NCBI GenBank assembly: GCA_013396655.1
Contig: WBMV01003156.1
Span: 62,001-126,000 of the forward strand
Origin: Campylorhamphus procurvoides
Taxonomy: Eukaryota; Chordata; Aves; Passeriformes; Dendrocolaptidae
DNA length: 64,000 nucleotides
Direction: 5' to 3'
Part shown: positions 50,402 through 62,302 of the stretch, one piece after another
How positions within the stretch are numbered: the first letter of the stretch is position 1
How the letters are laid out: the number at the start of each line of letters is the position of its first letter
The notes under the pieces: model-generated
The model's input: the letters and a program-made list of their open reading frames with translations, nothing else
Told to the model about the DNA's origin: nothing
The model's database searches: none
Made by a program: the position numbers and the translations under genes

Positions 50402-51125
50402 GCACCAGAGGAGAGCTCTGGAAACTCATTGCTTTCTTATACTGCAGAGCCCAAATCTGAACCAGATGTTTTCTCAACAGGTCTCATAGACAGGAGTGAT
50501 CCCTCTACCTCCTAGCTCCGCTCCCTGGACAGTACATTGCCCCTGTTTGACATTCTGCCCATCAGGACCCCCACCCCTGTGTAAAAAGAATCAGGTCCTT
50601 TTCCACAAAGCTACTTCTCAATCAGCCAGTCTGTGGCAGGTACTGGTACAGGGAGCTATTCCTACAGGTGCATAACTTCGTATTTACCTTTCTTGAACTA
50701 CGTGGTCTTCCTGTCAGCCCACTTGTCCAGTCCCATTTGTCATGTCACTCTGAATATCTGCTTTGTCCTCCAGCATATCAACCTCTGTCCCGCATATCTG
50801 TCTGATCCTATTGTCCAGATTTTAAAAAGTCACAGTTTTGATTTCTGAAACATACCACCAGTAACCAGCTGCCAACTGGAATTTGTAATGCTGATATTAC
50901 CCTTTGATCCCAATGGGAAAGCCAATTTTTGACTCACCTCCACTCAGCTGTCCATTTACTGAGTTCCTATTTGACCGATTTAACTATGAGATTATGCTGA
51001 GGGAGCATGTCAAAGGTCTTGATGAAACATCTACTGCTTTCCCCTTCTTCACAGAGCTGGTCATTTCAGCAGGGAAAATGACCAGGCTGGTGAGGTATGA
51101 TTTTTTCCTTAGTGTAATCTTAGGG
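50402..51125 (-). mobile_element. Older CR1 LINE fragment with RT remnants
   Basis: A minus-strand CR1 of an older, more diverged subgroup. Plus-strand landmarks are gcagagcccaaatctgaacc, ctccctggacagtacattgc, gtgcataacttcgtatttac, cagcccacttgtccagtccc and ctactgctttccccttcttc. Translated on the minus strand, the last of these yields Lys-Gly-Lys-Ala-Val-Asp-Val, and a shifted frame just after gives Lys-Thr-Phe-Asp, corresponding to the first catalytic-aspartate region of the CR1 reverse transcriptase. The frameshift and stops show it is inactive. Confidence 0.82.
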
Positions 51126-52210
51126 TAGACATTAACCATCTCCATCATATTTCTAAAGTATTTACATGCATTTGTGGAGAACTATGCATATTGATAATTA
51201 ACAACTCTGGAAACCTAGAAAAAAGCAGCAATTACACAGAAATAAGATCTCTCTGTGGCATGAATTGAATCAGGTTGCTTTATACTTGGATTATTTAACC
51301 TTTAGACTTATTAGACTAACTACTAATTTATATCAGCTTTATTATTTTTTTTTCAAGTGCCTATTGCACTCTATGATGCACCACAGTTTACACATGAAAT
51401 AATGTTTCTTTTCTTTAGATTGTTTAATTTCTTACTCTTTCTCACTATATCTTGAAACTACAATAACTGAGACAATGTGTCAGATATGATTGAAAAGACT
51501 AGGACATAAACAAGCATTTCTTTTTTTTTTATATGAGAAATGAGAAATATCCTTATGCTTCTACTTTTTATATAGATTTTGTTATTCACCTTGTTCATAA
51601 AAATAAAATATGGCAGAAAAATATGAAATAATAAATGAGAACATTTTTCATGTCAACGTGGCAGTGGAAACCCCCCTGTTTTGACAGAAACCAAGGGTTT
51701 CAGAGTTTTTGCAATCCATCCAAAAATCACAATTTAGGTCGCCACAAGAAGAACCTCAAGACATTCTCACTGATAGAAATTCAGATATACTTTTCTGTTT
51801 ACAAAACATTAACTAAAGATACAGAATTGCTTGATTTCCCTATACAGCAGTATCTTTTATATAAATAAAGTTATTTTATATTAATTATTGAGTTGTTTCT
51901 ATAACTTCTCCATTCCTAATAACAATATAGAAATTTCATTTTCTTAAAACTATTCTGGAATTTGGAGTTTATTCAGGGCTTTACATTAGACTCATAAAAA
52001 GTGAATTATTTTGGAAAATGTAGGTAGGAATCCAAGTACTGTACTGCACAAAAGTTTAGTCTTTCTTGAAAAGTAAGACGATGTATTTAATTTTGCAACA
52101 CTAAAATCATAGAAAATAAAGAGGATCCAAATTACACCACCAGGTCACTGTAGGAGTCTTTTTCCTTCTCCTAGAGAGAGGACATTAACTAAATGTGATT
52201 TTCCTGGCTA
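51126..52210. other. Non-coding stretch
   Basis: About 1.1 kb of AT-rich sequence with no gene or repeat that I recognise. Confidence 0.6.
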
Positions 52211-52336
52211 TGGTGGCTTAGTTCTGGTGAAGGATCAGATGTTTACCAAGCTGCACACTCAGTCCCCCTCCTCAGTGGGACAAGGGGACAAAACAAGTAA
52301 GATAGTTTAGCAGCTTTGATGTGCCCCAAACAATGA

Positions 52337-52342
52337 TTTATT
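52337..52342 (-). terminator. LTR polyadenylation signal
   Basis: Plus-strand tttatt is AATAAA on the LTR sense strand, at a position similar to that in the 22.3-kb copy. Confidence 0.5.
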
Positions 52343-52840
52343 GTCAATTAAAATGGATTTGAGTTGTAAGAAATAAAGACAAACATTAAAACAATGTTTT
52401 AAAACTCAGCCTCAGTCCTTAACTCCCCTCTCCTCCACTTTCCTCTGAACAGCACAGGGAATGTGTGCAGAGGTGAGTTAACACATCGCATTTCTCTCTG
52501 ACACTCCTTCCCTCTCACACATTCCCTTTCCAGTGTGGTTTCTCCCACTGGCTGAAGTCTTTCAGGAAAAAAGTTTCTGCCAGCATGGGCTCTGCCCACG
52601 CTGCGGTTTCTTCAGGAAATATCCATCTGCTCCAGAGTGGAGTCCCTTCATGGGCTGAAGGGAAATACCTGTTACATCATGATTCTCTTCGCAGGCTGCA
52701 GAGAATTACTAACTCCAGTGTCTGGAGCACCTCCTCCTCCTCCTTCTTCCTCTCTGACTTTGGTGTTCACACTGTAGTTTCTAACTTCTTTTTTTTTTTT
52801 TTTGTCCCCTTCTCCTCCACCTGTCCAGCAGTTTGCCCTT

Positions 52841-52850
52841 TCTTAAATAT
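52841..52850 (-). promoter_or_regulatory. LTR TATA-type box
   Basis: Plus-strand tcttaaatat reads atatttaaga on the sense strand, about 126 bp inside the LTR, where the U3 promoter of this family is expected. Confidence 0.55.
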
Positions 52851-53375
52851 GTTTTTCCAGAGAAATGGGAAAACTGTCCTGTGGTGGGCCGATTGCAGCT
52901 AACGGGAACTGGAAACCCCTCTCCTCACAGAGCATCCCCCCTTCTGCAAAAACCTTTGCCAGCTACACCCAATACAGTGGCAATTCTGTTTAACCAAGCA
53001 CTGAAGTGAGATGATTTCCAGGAAGCAAAAACAGGACCGTATGCAGGTCTTCCATCTGTAGGAGTGTTATGGGACTGACATTCAGCTGTAGGAATCCCAC
53101 CTTGCCACCTGACCTGGCAAGTCTGTCACTTATCACACTGCTGAGTGAAAATTACTGGAGGATTACCCAGATTTGAAGCAACTAGACTTTTTTTCTCAGT
53201 ATTTAAGTGCTAAGAGATTCAGCTAGTGGGATTTCAGGCGGTATCAACCAGACAGGTGCATGTGGAAATTTCCTCAGGAACTGACCTAAATGGATCTATA
53301 GGTTCTTTCATAACCCTGTAAATCAGCCATTAAGTTCTTTAAGGCATGGAAAAATAATACAATGCAATAAAAACA

Positions 53376-53400
53376 ATTTAGACAATAAAATTGTCTAAAT
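53376..53400. other. Perfect 11-bp inverted repeat with 3-base loop
   Basis: The arm atttagacaat is followed by aaa and its exact reverse complement attgtctaaat. There is no T-run characteristic of a terminator and no gene nearby. Confidence 0.85.
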
Positions 53401-55709
53401 AATTATGGTGGAGGGAACTCACCAGCCAGACATTTATAGACAGTTATTTCTAGTCCTTAATCATTATGGGAAACATATACATAGCCATTTTAAAAATCTT
53501 TATTAAATAAAACTATTTCCCAGTGCTTTGCCTGTTGAGAGATATTAGCTGTTTGGCTTAAATAAATAAAGTTTAAGCAGAATGAGTCACTGCTATAATA
53601 TTGCGTGATTTAGTATGCTGATTGCTTAGCCATACTTGCTTAGTATGAGCAGTTACATTTGTTGAAGCCTTAGGCCATAAGCTGGGGACTTTCACATGGA
53701 TATGCTTTCAGCTGCAATAGAGTAATAGAGTAAATTTTCTTAGCATTTTTCCAAGCAACTAGAACACTGCTGTGTTTTGCCCTTAGTATGAGTAGAATGT
53801 TAATAACACATTGATGTTTAGCTGTTGTTAAACAATGTTTATTTCTTTAGTTGCCCATGACCTGTTGTGGAGCAGGTGCAGAAGAAGTGCAAATCAGAGT
53901 AAAAGAGGCTACAAATGTCAGAAGAAGGTGTATGAAGAGCTCGTGAAGGAAGGATGGATAAAGTGCAAGAGTATATTTGCCCAGGGATTTCTCTGGAGCC
54001 ACCCAGCTCAAGCTGACCTACTGCTGTACCATGCTATTAAATTATTTATTTTTATAAAATCTGATACCCAAGACCCTGCTGCAGTAAACCTAGGGTTGAT
54101 CCCGAATGAAGAGGAAGCACACCTGAGAATGAGTGTGTGTGAGTGACGAGTGAGAAGTGACATCCATTGGCTTGTTGGAAGAGACTCTGATCCCAGCAGT
54201 TAAAGTCTCAAGTGGTATGTGTGGAAATCCTTGAATTGTATGAGAATACTGAGGCTGTGTCTTCTCCCTTAACATTGTCCTCCTGCATTCTTTCATTTTT
54301 CATTCTGGTATCAAAAATATTACATAAATGAAAGAAGTGCAGTACATTCAAATTGTGTCTTACCTGCTTGCGAATGTAAAGTTTGCATGACAACAGGCTG
54401 AAGATCTGAAAAGTAAAATTAACCTTTATTTAAAAAAAAAAAGAAAAAAGAGAGAGGTAGAAGGAGACATAGGAAAGGAATCCTGTTACATCTGTGTAAT
54501 AAATTTCTTTTTGTGTAGCAAATTTCAATGCAAGTCAAAATCCCAGATTTTCACACTGAAGTCAAGGGAGCTCTCCAGGCTTTGATTCTGTGAAATAGCT
54601 GCTTTCAAGCATATACTTATATTAGTTCTTGTTCAGTGAAACAGATGGAGGTAAAGATAAGTCAATGTAAGCACCCTTTAAACCCTGCTGATTTCAGTAA
54701 GAAGTTAGTTTGCATTGGAATTGTTAAGTTTGGTGGTTTACATAATACTTTGGGTAAATCATGGCAAACTCTTCATGAAAGTTTATAATACTTGGAGATG
54801 TAGCCCATGTTCTTAATGGTGTTTAGAATAAATGAAGTCCACAAAATACCCTAAGCACACTCATTATCTTCAGGAGCTTAAAATTATTCATAGGAGTAAG
54901 TACTCTCTTGGAGAGACTAGTTAATTTATAGAAAGATATGCTACAGTATAGCGATGTCATCAAATATAGAGTATTTTCATAGTTTTTGACATTCAAATTT
55001 ACAAATTTAAATCTATAGTCTGAAGTATACACCATTATGTAACATTGTCCTGTGGATGGAAAATATGGGATATACATGAACACTGCACTCTGCATTTTTA
55101 GTTGCAGAGAGAATATATTTATTACTATTGGATTTATCAACCTCCACATTATATTTCAGATTTCTAAATCCTTTCTCTTCCTTTTTGACTTTGATGTTTA
55201 ATGCATAATAGATAGAGATGATAAAAATATGCAAATTAATCACTCCATTACAGAATCCATACATGACTTCAGAAATGACAATTTACCTTTATTTAGATGT
55301 GGCTATTGTGAGTGCATTAACTGGTTTTAGTTCCCATTTTCAGTCTCGACCTGGAAACCCCACTTATGAATTGTCTATTCTTTCTTTCTGGGAGCTCGAT
55401 GTGAGCCCTAGACTGCACAAACAGTTCTGGCTTGAGCTACACTATTAATGGGACCCTGCTCAGCCTTGTGCCCTCTGGCCCTGATCTTCCTGGAGGGACC
55501 CCCAGATCTGCTCCCAGACCTCCTCTGCCCATGCCTGGGTTCCTGGCTGAACATTTTCCAAAACAATTTCCCATCTGAGGATTCTGGTTCCACAAAAATT
55601 ATGTTTTCCTTGGAAACAAACTGGTTCTTCTGCATTTTTTATGGAAACCAGACAGGTCAGGGAGGTTTCCCTTCTACCTCTTTCACGCCAGCTGGCATCA
55701 TGGTGCCAG

Positions 55710-55748
55710 CTTAAAAAAGTTCTTAAAAGTTAACTTAAAAAAGTTCTT
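55710..55748. repeat. 24-bp tandem duplication
   Basis: The unit cttaaaaaagttctt occurs at 55710-55724 and again at 55734-55748, with a related aaaagttaa segment between. Confidence 0.88.
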
Positions 55749-55832
55749 GAAACATATTCTATGTGGTCTCAAAACAATAATTAGGGTTTTTTGCAATCAA
55801 GTTATGCCGTAAAGTTTTCTTTGTTTCCAATG

Positions 55833-55894
55833 GGAAAAAAACCCAAACAACCCAGAAATAAAAAAAAAAAGAAAATTGTCAACAAAACAAAACT
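55833..55894. repeat. A/C-rich low-complexity tract
   Basis: Runs of A with aaaccc, caaaca and similar interruptions. The frame through it is Lys/Asn-rich and not meaningful. Confidence 0.78.
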
Positions 55895-56681
55895 GCACTT
55901 TGATTACCTCTTTGGTTTTCACAGCAGTCTCTGTACAAAGAAAAGAGACTACCATGCCAACATTACTGGGATTAGCAAATCTAAAGGACTATATAAACCA
56001 TTCTTCCTTTGCTTAGTCTATTCAGTCTTCTTTTTTTCCTCCTTATAGTAAAAAAAAAAGGCTTCAAAAAGTCACTCTGAAATGTTAAAAAGCTTCAGGA
56101 AAATCTAGGTTTTAAGATTTAGTTGGCATTAAGTGAAGTTAAGAATATATTTACAGTATCTTTATGTAGCTTTCTGGTAGCACCAAGAAATTATGATATT
56201 GGTTGTATTTGTTGAGTATAATCGTTTATATGTAGCTGCAAATAATGCATTCACACACAGATAGATATGGACAATTCAGCTTAGGCAAGGGGCAAGCCTC
56301 AGGTCTGATCTTCAGTACAGCTGCCAGGCCAGTAAGTAGAGGGTGTTGGAGTGGAGGATCCAGATGTAGTTGCTCAGAACAATTAAGGCCTGTTAGTGAA
56401 CTGAGGGCACTGAAAAATAAGTCTCAGCCCAGGGAGGTTTACAAAGTGTTCTTACACAGCCTCCCCTACATGTAGTCTTTCCACCTTGGTCTTTGGCATA
56501 TCTCTTGGCAGAGGTCTCAGCCTGGGCCAGGGTCAAGGCACAGAGAAATCTGAGATTCCCCGTAAGAGTGAGGCCAAACAGGATTTTTCAAAGTAAAGTG
56601 AGGGTGTGATGGGAACACTCCCCAAAGCAGCTTTTGCAAAAAGGCCGTCTTCTGGCTCTATGGTATCATACATGATACGGA

Positions 56682-56790
56682 GTTTTTTTGTTTGTTTGTT
56701 TTCTTTTTTGTTTGTATTTTTGTTTGTTTCTGTTGTTTTGGTTTTGTTTTTTATTTTGTTTTGGTTTTACTTTTTGCCTTTTTTTTTCCT
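56682..56790. repeat. Long T/G-rich low-complexity tract
   Basis: About 110 bp of gttt units, T runs and occasional ggtttt. A frame through it encodes a Phe/Leu/Val-rich artefact. It lies about 170 bp upstream of a solo LTR. Confidence 0.85.
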
Positions 56791-56960
56791 TTGCTCTACA
56801 TATGCTTTTGAAATTAAAAAAAAATGAAAAATTTAGCTAGTTTTATCAGGAGAGATGAGCATATATGTCTGGGGAGACATCAAACTTTCCAAGTGCCTGA
56901 GAGTCTGCATATAAATAAACTCTCTGTTATTCTAGACTGACATGTGTCTGAATACTTGAT

Positions 56961-57486
56961 TGTACTGATTTGGGCTGGAACAGAATTGATTTTCTTTGCA
57001 GTAGCTCATTTGGTGCTGTATTCTGGATTTGTGACCAAAACAGTTCTGATAACACAGTGGGATTTTAACTCTGGCTGAGCAGTGCTTACACAGTCAAGGC
57101 TTCCTCTGTTTCTTGCACTTCCCACCCAGTGAGGAGGCTGGCGAGGGCACAAGGGCTTGGGGAGGGATACAGCCAGGACTGCTGACCCAAGCTGGCCAGA
57201 GAGATATCACATACCATATGGCATCACACTCAGCATTAAAAGCTGAGGAAAGAAGGAAGAATAAGGGCTATTTGGGGTTATGATTCTGGGGTTCCTTTCC
57301 CAGAAATGGCTGAACACCTGCCTTGCCCATGATGAAAGGTGAATTCCTTGTTTTGTTTTGCTTGTGTGTGCTTTTTATATGAAACTGTCTCTATCTTAAT
57401 CCATGAGTTTTCTCACTTTTACCCTTCCACTTCTCTCTAGGAAAGGAAGCAAGTTGTGTGATACCCACTGGAGTTAACCTGCAACA
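56961..57486 (+). mobile_element. Solo LTR of an avian endogenous retrovirus (family B, ERVL-like)
   Basis: A 526-bp plus-strand LTR begins tgtactgatttgggctggaa and ends ctggagttaacctgcaaca. In between are the family landmarks ttctttgcagtagctcattt, gctgagcagtgcttacacag, agccaggactgctgacccaa, cataccatatggcatcacac, a decayed TATA region (attaaaagctgagg), ggctgaacacctgccttgcc and the U5 phrase tctatcttaatccatgag. The five bases before it (ttgat, 56956-56960) are identical to the five after it (57487-57491), a perfect 5-bp target-site duplication. This proves the boundaries and indicates a solo LTR left by LTR-LTR recombination. It shares its family with 40867-41461. Confidence 0.95.
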
Positions 57487-57999
57487 TTGATATATCCACT
57501 TGAGCAGTCATGTTTCAACTCTTTTGCTGGTAGCAATTCTTTTGGTCTCCTAAACAAACTTTCTGGATGTCTTAACAACATGACCTAGAACTGGCACACT
57601 TAACAGTTTCAATAACTATACAATAGAGTCAAGGTATGGATTTAAGGCAAATTTATTGTGTCTCTCTAGTATGAGACACTGGGTTGGTAAGAGCTCTGAG
57701 TGAATTGTCCACACGTTTTCTTGAAGCATGCACATAAAAATCAAGAAAGAGATTTTGTACCTCTTAAGGTATCTATTATTAGAGCAGAAATTAAAATAGT
57801 GATTTCTTAAAAGACAATCTCATGAGTGAAAAAAATAAAATAAAAGATTAATTTACAAATATGTCCTCTACCTGTTATTGCCCATGCCCACTGTTCTGAC
57901 CCAGTAATTTTTAAAGACAACACCATGATTTTTCAGTTATAAGGAAATCCACATTAATTCCTGTGAATTCAAGACTGTATTATTATCATTAGTACCATT
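57487..57999. other. Spacer between two LTR copies
   Basis: About 510 bases with no recognisable primer-binding site, gag, pol or other viral sequence. It looks like ordinary AT-rich host DNA, consistent with the solo status of the preceding LTR. Confidence 0.55.
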
Positions 58000-58151
58000 A
58001 TATTTTATTTTGTTTCAATTTTTGTTTTATCTCAACATATGAGAATTTGTCCTTTTTCTAATTATCCTCTCCATTTCACTGGGGACAAAGTGGGAAGTGA
58101 ATGAGGTGCTGTATGGTACTTAGTTGGTGGGTGGGGTTAAACCACTGCTCA
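58000..58151 (+). mobile_element. LTR 3'-end fragment (family B or relative)
   Basis: The stretch reads gttttatctcaacatatgag, then ccatttcactggggacaaag, gaagtgaatgaggtgctgta and tggtacttagttggtgggtg, ending ggggttaaaccactgctca. This is the U5 end of the same LTR family, in the same orientation as 56961-57486. The rest of the LTR is missing. The left boundary is approximate. Confidence 0.8.
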
Positions 58152-58477
58152 ACTACATTAAATTAGTGTCTTGTGAAACCAGAATGCAGCAGCTAGGGTT
58201 GGGACAATTAGTTTTCTCTCTGCTGTTTAATTACATCTTTTCCACAGGGTGACATGCAATCCATATACAGAATCTCTAAACAAACAGATATAACTTCCAT
58301 CACACATTGAATTTCAACTCCATTTCCTTCCTTGAAAGGTCCCCAGGCATGATCTCTACTAAGCAAAGAAGGAAGATATCAGTTGGCAGTTTCTGGATGG
58401 TTTGAGTAGCAGCAGTCTCAAACAACTATCTGAGATCAAGCCATTTGCCATGACTTGTTAGCCTCTAGATCAAGCTA

Positions 58478-58600
58478 TATAAGAACTTAAGAACTAGTCC
58501 AGAACAAAGGTCCATTTAGTCCAGTGGCCATCAATGAATGTTTGAGAAGAACATTAGACCACAGAAATTGTGCCATGACTTTTCTGTAGGACAGACTTCT
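58478..58600 (+). mobile_element. Possible ancient amniote interspersed repeat
   Basis: The phrase agtccagaacaaaggtccat followed by ttagtccagtggcc and a run about a missing tail recalls a common reptile and bird repeat built around a ggtccatctagcccagt core. Only about 120 bp can be followed by eye. The assignment rests on memory of that core and could be coincidence. Confidence 0.35.
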
Positions 58601-60325
58601 ACTTCAGATGTTTTAGTTCGGAGCTGAGAGGCTACAAAGCTATGCTGCTTAAGGCAATACTGTTAATCAGTCAGTGTAGGAGACATTGTGTTAGAGGAAA
58701 AACTGAATTCTGAGGGTTTCTTCTGCTTTTGCAAGTGTACCTTTTTCTATGAGTGCAATGCTGATAGGTTCAATCTTCTTGTAGTCTCACCATAGGCTAT
58801 TACCTCCAGGGAGTTGAGCTTGGGACTCCTAGTCATCCTATAGAGAAATGGACGAGGTTTGGTTTGGTAATAAATACATGCCTGCCCCCTTATATACTTC
58901 TAGAAATTGCCCCTCTCTTTTTATTGGCTGCTAAGAACCAGTTTGTCCAATGCTTTTTACACCCTCTGTAAGAATTCTTTTTTATTTTGATTCTCCTTCC
59001 ACTCTTATAAGTACTTCTCTCTTCTCAAAAGAAAGGTGGATTACTCTGATCCTTCCTGCTTGAGTATTTACTTTTGATTTTCTCAATCCAATGAAAATTA
59101 ATAGGATCAAGTGAGTCAAGAGATATAAAGGGGCAAGTAAACAGTTCATTTTATGAAGGAAGTAGAGGATAATATCTGAAATACTCTGTTGGAATTATTA
59201 CACCTGATCAGTCCAAATTCTAACAGATTAGCAGATGGCAGGAGCATTCTAAATGAGTGCAAATCTATCCTTTGTGCTTTTAGGATCCCAGGAACAAAAT
59301 ATTTATTCTGATGGTAAATACCTTGAAAAGTTGCTGGAAAAAGAGGCAGTATATTATAACCATGTTATGGAATAAAACTCAAGGCACAGAAGACTGAATA
59401 TCAGAATCCCTGGCAGTGATGAAACTTTGTGATTGAATCTGACATGACACTAAGCCCTACAGTTCTAGTCCACTTTTTCTTTTCCTCAAAAAGGACAAGA
59501 GAAAAAAGTAATTCCCAGAAATAAAAGGGAAGTAATTTTGGATTCATAAATTCTATATATGAGCAGTAATTTCTATTAATATTAAAATAACTTGGTTTTA
59601 TAAATTTATACAGAAAAAATGTGGAATTATTTTAAATTTCAGATAGTTTAGAAAGAAATTTGCAATTTTGTTACATTTGTTTTTCTTTCATTTAACTTGG
59701 TCTACTGGCTTATCCTCCCCTACATTCAAATCCCTTAGAATATGATATGACACTCATACGTGATGGAAAAAACTGAGACAGAGCTTTTCCTGTATCCATC
59801 TTTCTTTCAGATACAGCTAGTTGGATGATTTGGGGGTTTATATAAATACATATCTCTCAAATCTTACATTTCTTTTGTATCTGAAATTAAAAAATGAATA
59901 AATTTTATACTCAAGATTTATTGTATTAACCCCCTTTTGTCTATTTTCTTCCTTTCTCATCTACAGTGTCAGTACAGAGATGAGGTAACCCAATGGAAAT
60001 CACTGAAATTATGTGAATATTGTACTAGCACTGGTCAGGAGAAAATAGACATCTTCCTCAATAAAGGAAAGTAGGTTAAACTGAAATGGAGAATTTGAAT
60101 ACATATCAAAGTCTTATTGGAAAAAAATGACTTAGTTCTATAAATCTCTACAAATAAGAAACTAGGATGGTGCAGGAATTCAAAGATAAAGTGACACTTA
60201 AAAGACAGCTAGACATTTTAAAGAGGTAAAGAGCACAGCTTGTACTGCTAAATACATTAATTCAATCAAATAATTGAGCAATGCCTTGCTTGATAATGCT
60301 GGTTATTATGCACATGCACAAATCT

Positions 60326-60402
60326 GGGTGTTTTTTTTAATGATTGGGGCTTTTTTTTTTTTTTTTGGTGTAGTTTTGTTTTGTTCCTTTGGTAGTTTGG
60401 TA
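60326..60402. repeat. T/G-rich low-complexity tract
   Basis: Includes an uninterrupted run of 16 T (60351-60366) and several gtttt units. Confidence 0.82.
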
Positions 60403-62302
60403 TTCAGTCTGAAACACCTGAATAGCCTCATTGTAGCCTTATTAAAAAATAAAGATATTCCAAAAAGAGACAAACACCCTTCAGCATTTCTTTTTCAGAT
60501 ATTCATGTTAGTGAAGGAGTTGTTGATGGCTTGTTTAATCAGTTTTTCATAAAATGAGGTGTGGTGAAGAATATGAGATCTGATGAAGTAATGAGATGAC
60601 TGATATTAGCTAAATCTGATGCTGTATGCAAATTATAGTTGAGAGATCCCTGCTACTGCTAGAAAATTAGACAGTTGGAGCAAAAAGTTGCTTTTTCCCA
60701 AGAACATCAGAAATAAAGTTTCATGGATTTTATCACCAAAATGCACAGAAATGTACAGTGAAAATGCAAGAGAGAGTTAACATATTTAAGCTCTTAGTAT
60801 ATGCACAGGAATTAGGAGAAAAATCTTGTATACACAGAACCTGACCTACTTACATTTAGCAGTCGATGTTAAATATCAAAAAGCACATTCTGCTTAAGGC
60901 ATTATATTCCTTGGGAATCTTTTCTAAAATATTTTTCACTTATTCACTCTGAGATGGCTCTCTTCCACTGTGTTTGTGTATGACACAGCAATTTTTGTAA
61001 CACAGATGGCTCCTAACTATTGCAATAAGTTATACAGAAAATGGAGAGACACAGAGGAAAAATGGTAAGAGAACATAACATTGGAGAAATAGTCAAATTT
61101 CTAAAATAGGATCAAGGATTGGAAATATTTATTGGTATTCTTTGGGAATTGTAAACAATATTTCGGAAGGAAAGTTTGTGTTGTAGACAGGTTGTCATGG
61201 TGACCATAGACAAACTTGTGGGCCATAAAACTGAAGGAGATGGCATCAATGCCATCATTGCTGGAGACTGCTGTGACTACATATGCCTATATTTCTAGCC
61301 TACTGAATTTGGCAGTGGTTCACAGATACTAGCAGTACATCAAAGAAAAAAAGGTATGACCATGGCCAATGTGAGTTATGAAAAAATACTAAGTTATAAA
61401 GAAAACATGTCAATTAAATATTATCACTGAATCTTAAACAACATGCCCTACACTGTGATTTGATTGTGAGAGATAGATAGTAAGAGTGGGATTTTTTTGA
61501 ATGATCAACAATTTTAAAAAGCATTCAATATAAAAGAAATAAATATAATTTTTTTACTTGGTTTCATTTTGGTTTCCTCTAAATATACAATTTAATATCT
61601 TTATGAGTCTTCCAAAGTTTGCATTTTCCTCTTATCTTACTCTATGTAAAAGAGCAAACGGCACTGAACTTCAAGATCCGGAGCAGTGCTGCTCCCCAGT
61701 CTGCTGAGTTGACTCCAGTGTGCTCTGAGTTCCCAGTTCCTCCTGCTTTGGTCAGATGGATGGAGCTGCTGCAGTTCATTTCTGCAAGTCCAGTCAGAAG
61801 CAGTTCTGAGTACATCTTACAGAGAAACCCGTCTTGATCCTGCACCAGTGGTTGATCAGCACTGAGGTTCACTGGTGAAGAATGCACACATCCACTCTCT
61901 CCAGGGTGTGTATCTCCACTTTATGGATTACATGAATAATCACACTTTTTAATCCCTTAGGACAACAGGGCCCTCACCCAGTCACCATAATGGATTGTGG
62001 ACAGGTGCTGGTGTCTTCCTGCTCATCAGCTGGTCCACACTTGAGCTTTGTTTACAACTAAGAAAAACACACAGTTGGCTTCACCTTCTAGTCAGACACA
62101 TAAAGCTGCTTGATCAGAAACTTTTAGTGCCATCACACTACTGTGCACTAAGCTGTAGCTGACAATTATTTACCCAGAAATATATGAGCAGGGTATCACT
62201 GCAGTGATATCAAGAACCTGTTTGGACAACTGAGTCATTCTGCTAAATTTAGGTATCTACAACATAAGTGATTACATGTGGGCTAGGTATCTAAGCTCCT
62301 GT

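Larger units (their letters stand above)
52211..52976 (-). mobile_element. Solo LTR of an avian endogenous retrovirus (family A), minus strand
   Basis: A 766-bp LTR whose sense strand is the minus strand. On the plus strand it runs from tggtggcttagttctggtg to ctacacccaataca. Reversed landmarks are the U5 with tcagtgggacaaggggacaa, a reversed AATAAA at 52337-52342, the repeated ctccagagtggagtcccttc/atgggctgaaggg phrases, a T-run at about 52788-52803, and a reversed TATA-type box at 52841-52850. It shares this layout and start with the plus-strand copy at 22328-23008. The flanking words tggcta and tggcaa could be a decayed target-site duplication, but they are offset by a base. No viral genes adjoin it. 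Confidence 0.85.
52977..56960. other. Non-coding stretch between LTRs
   Basis: No gene is recognised. Two GC-richer patches (55430-55690 and 56280-56660) have no family I can name. Frames near 53835-54146 and 54823-55149 are 103-108 codons with no motif. A hairpin, a tandem repeat and two low-complexity tracts are listed separately. Confidence 0.5.

Noticed and set aside
57487..57999. Internal part of a provirus between two LTRs
   Set aside because: There is no primer-binding site or gag/pol-like sequence, and the upstream LTR has its own perfect duplication, so it is already a solo LTR.
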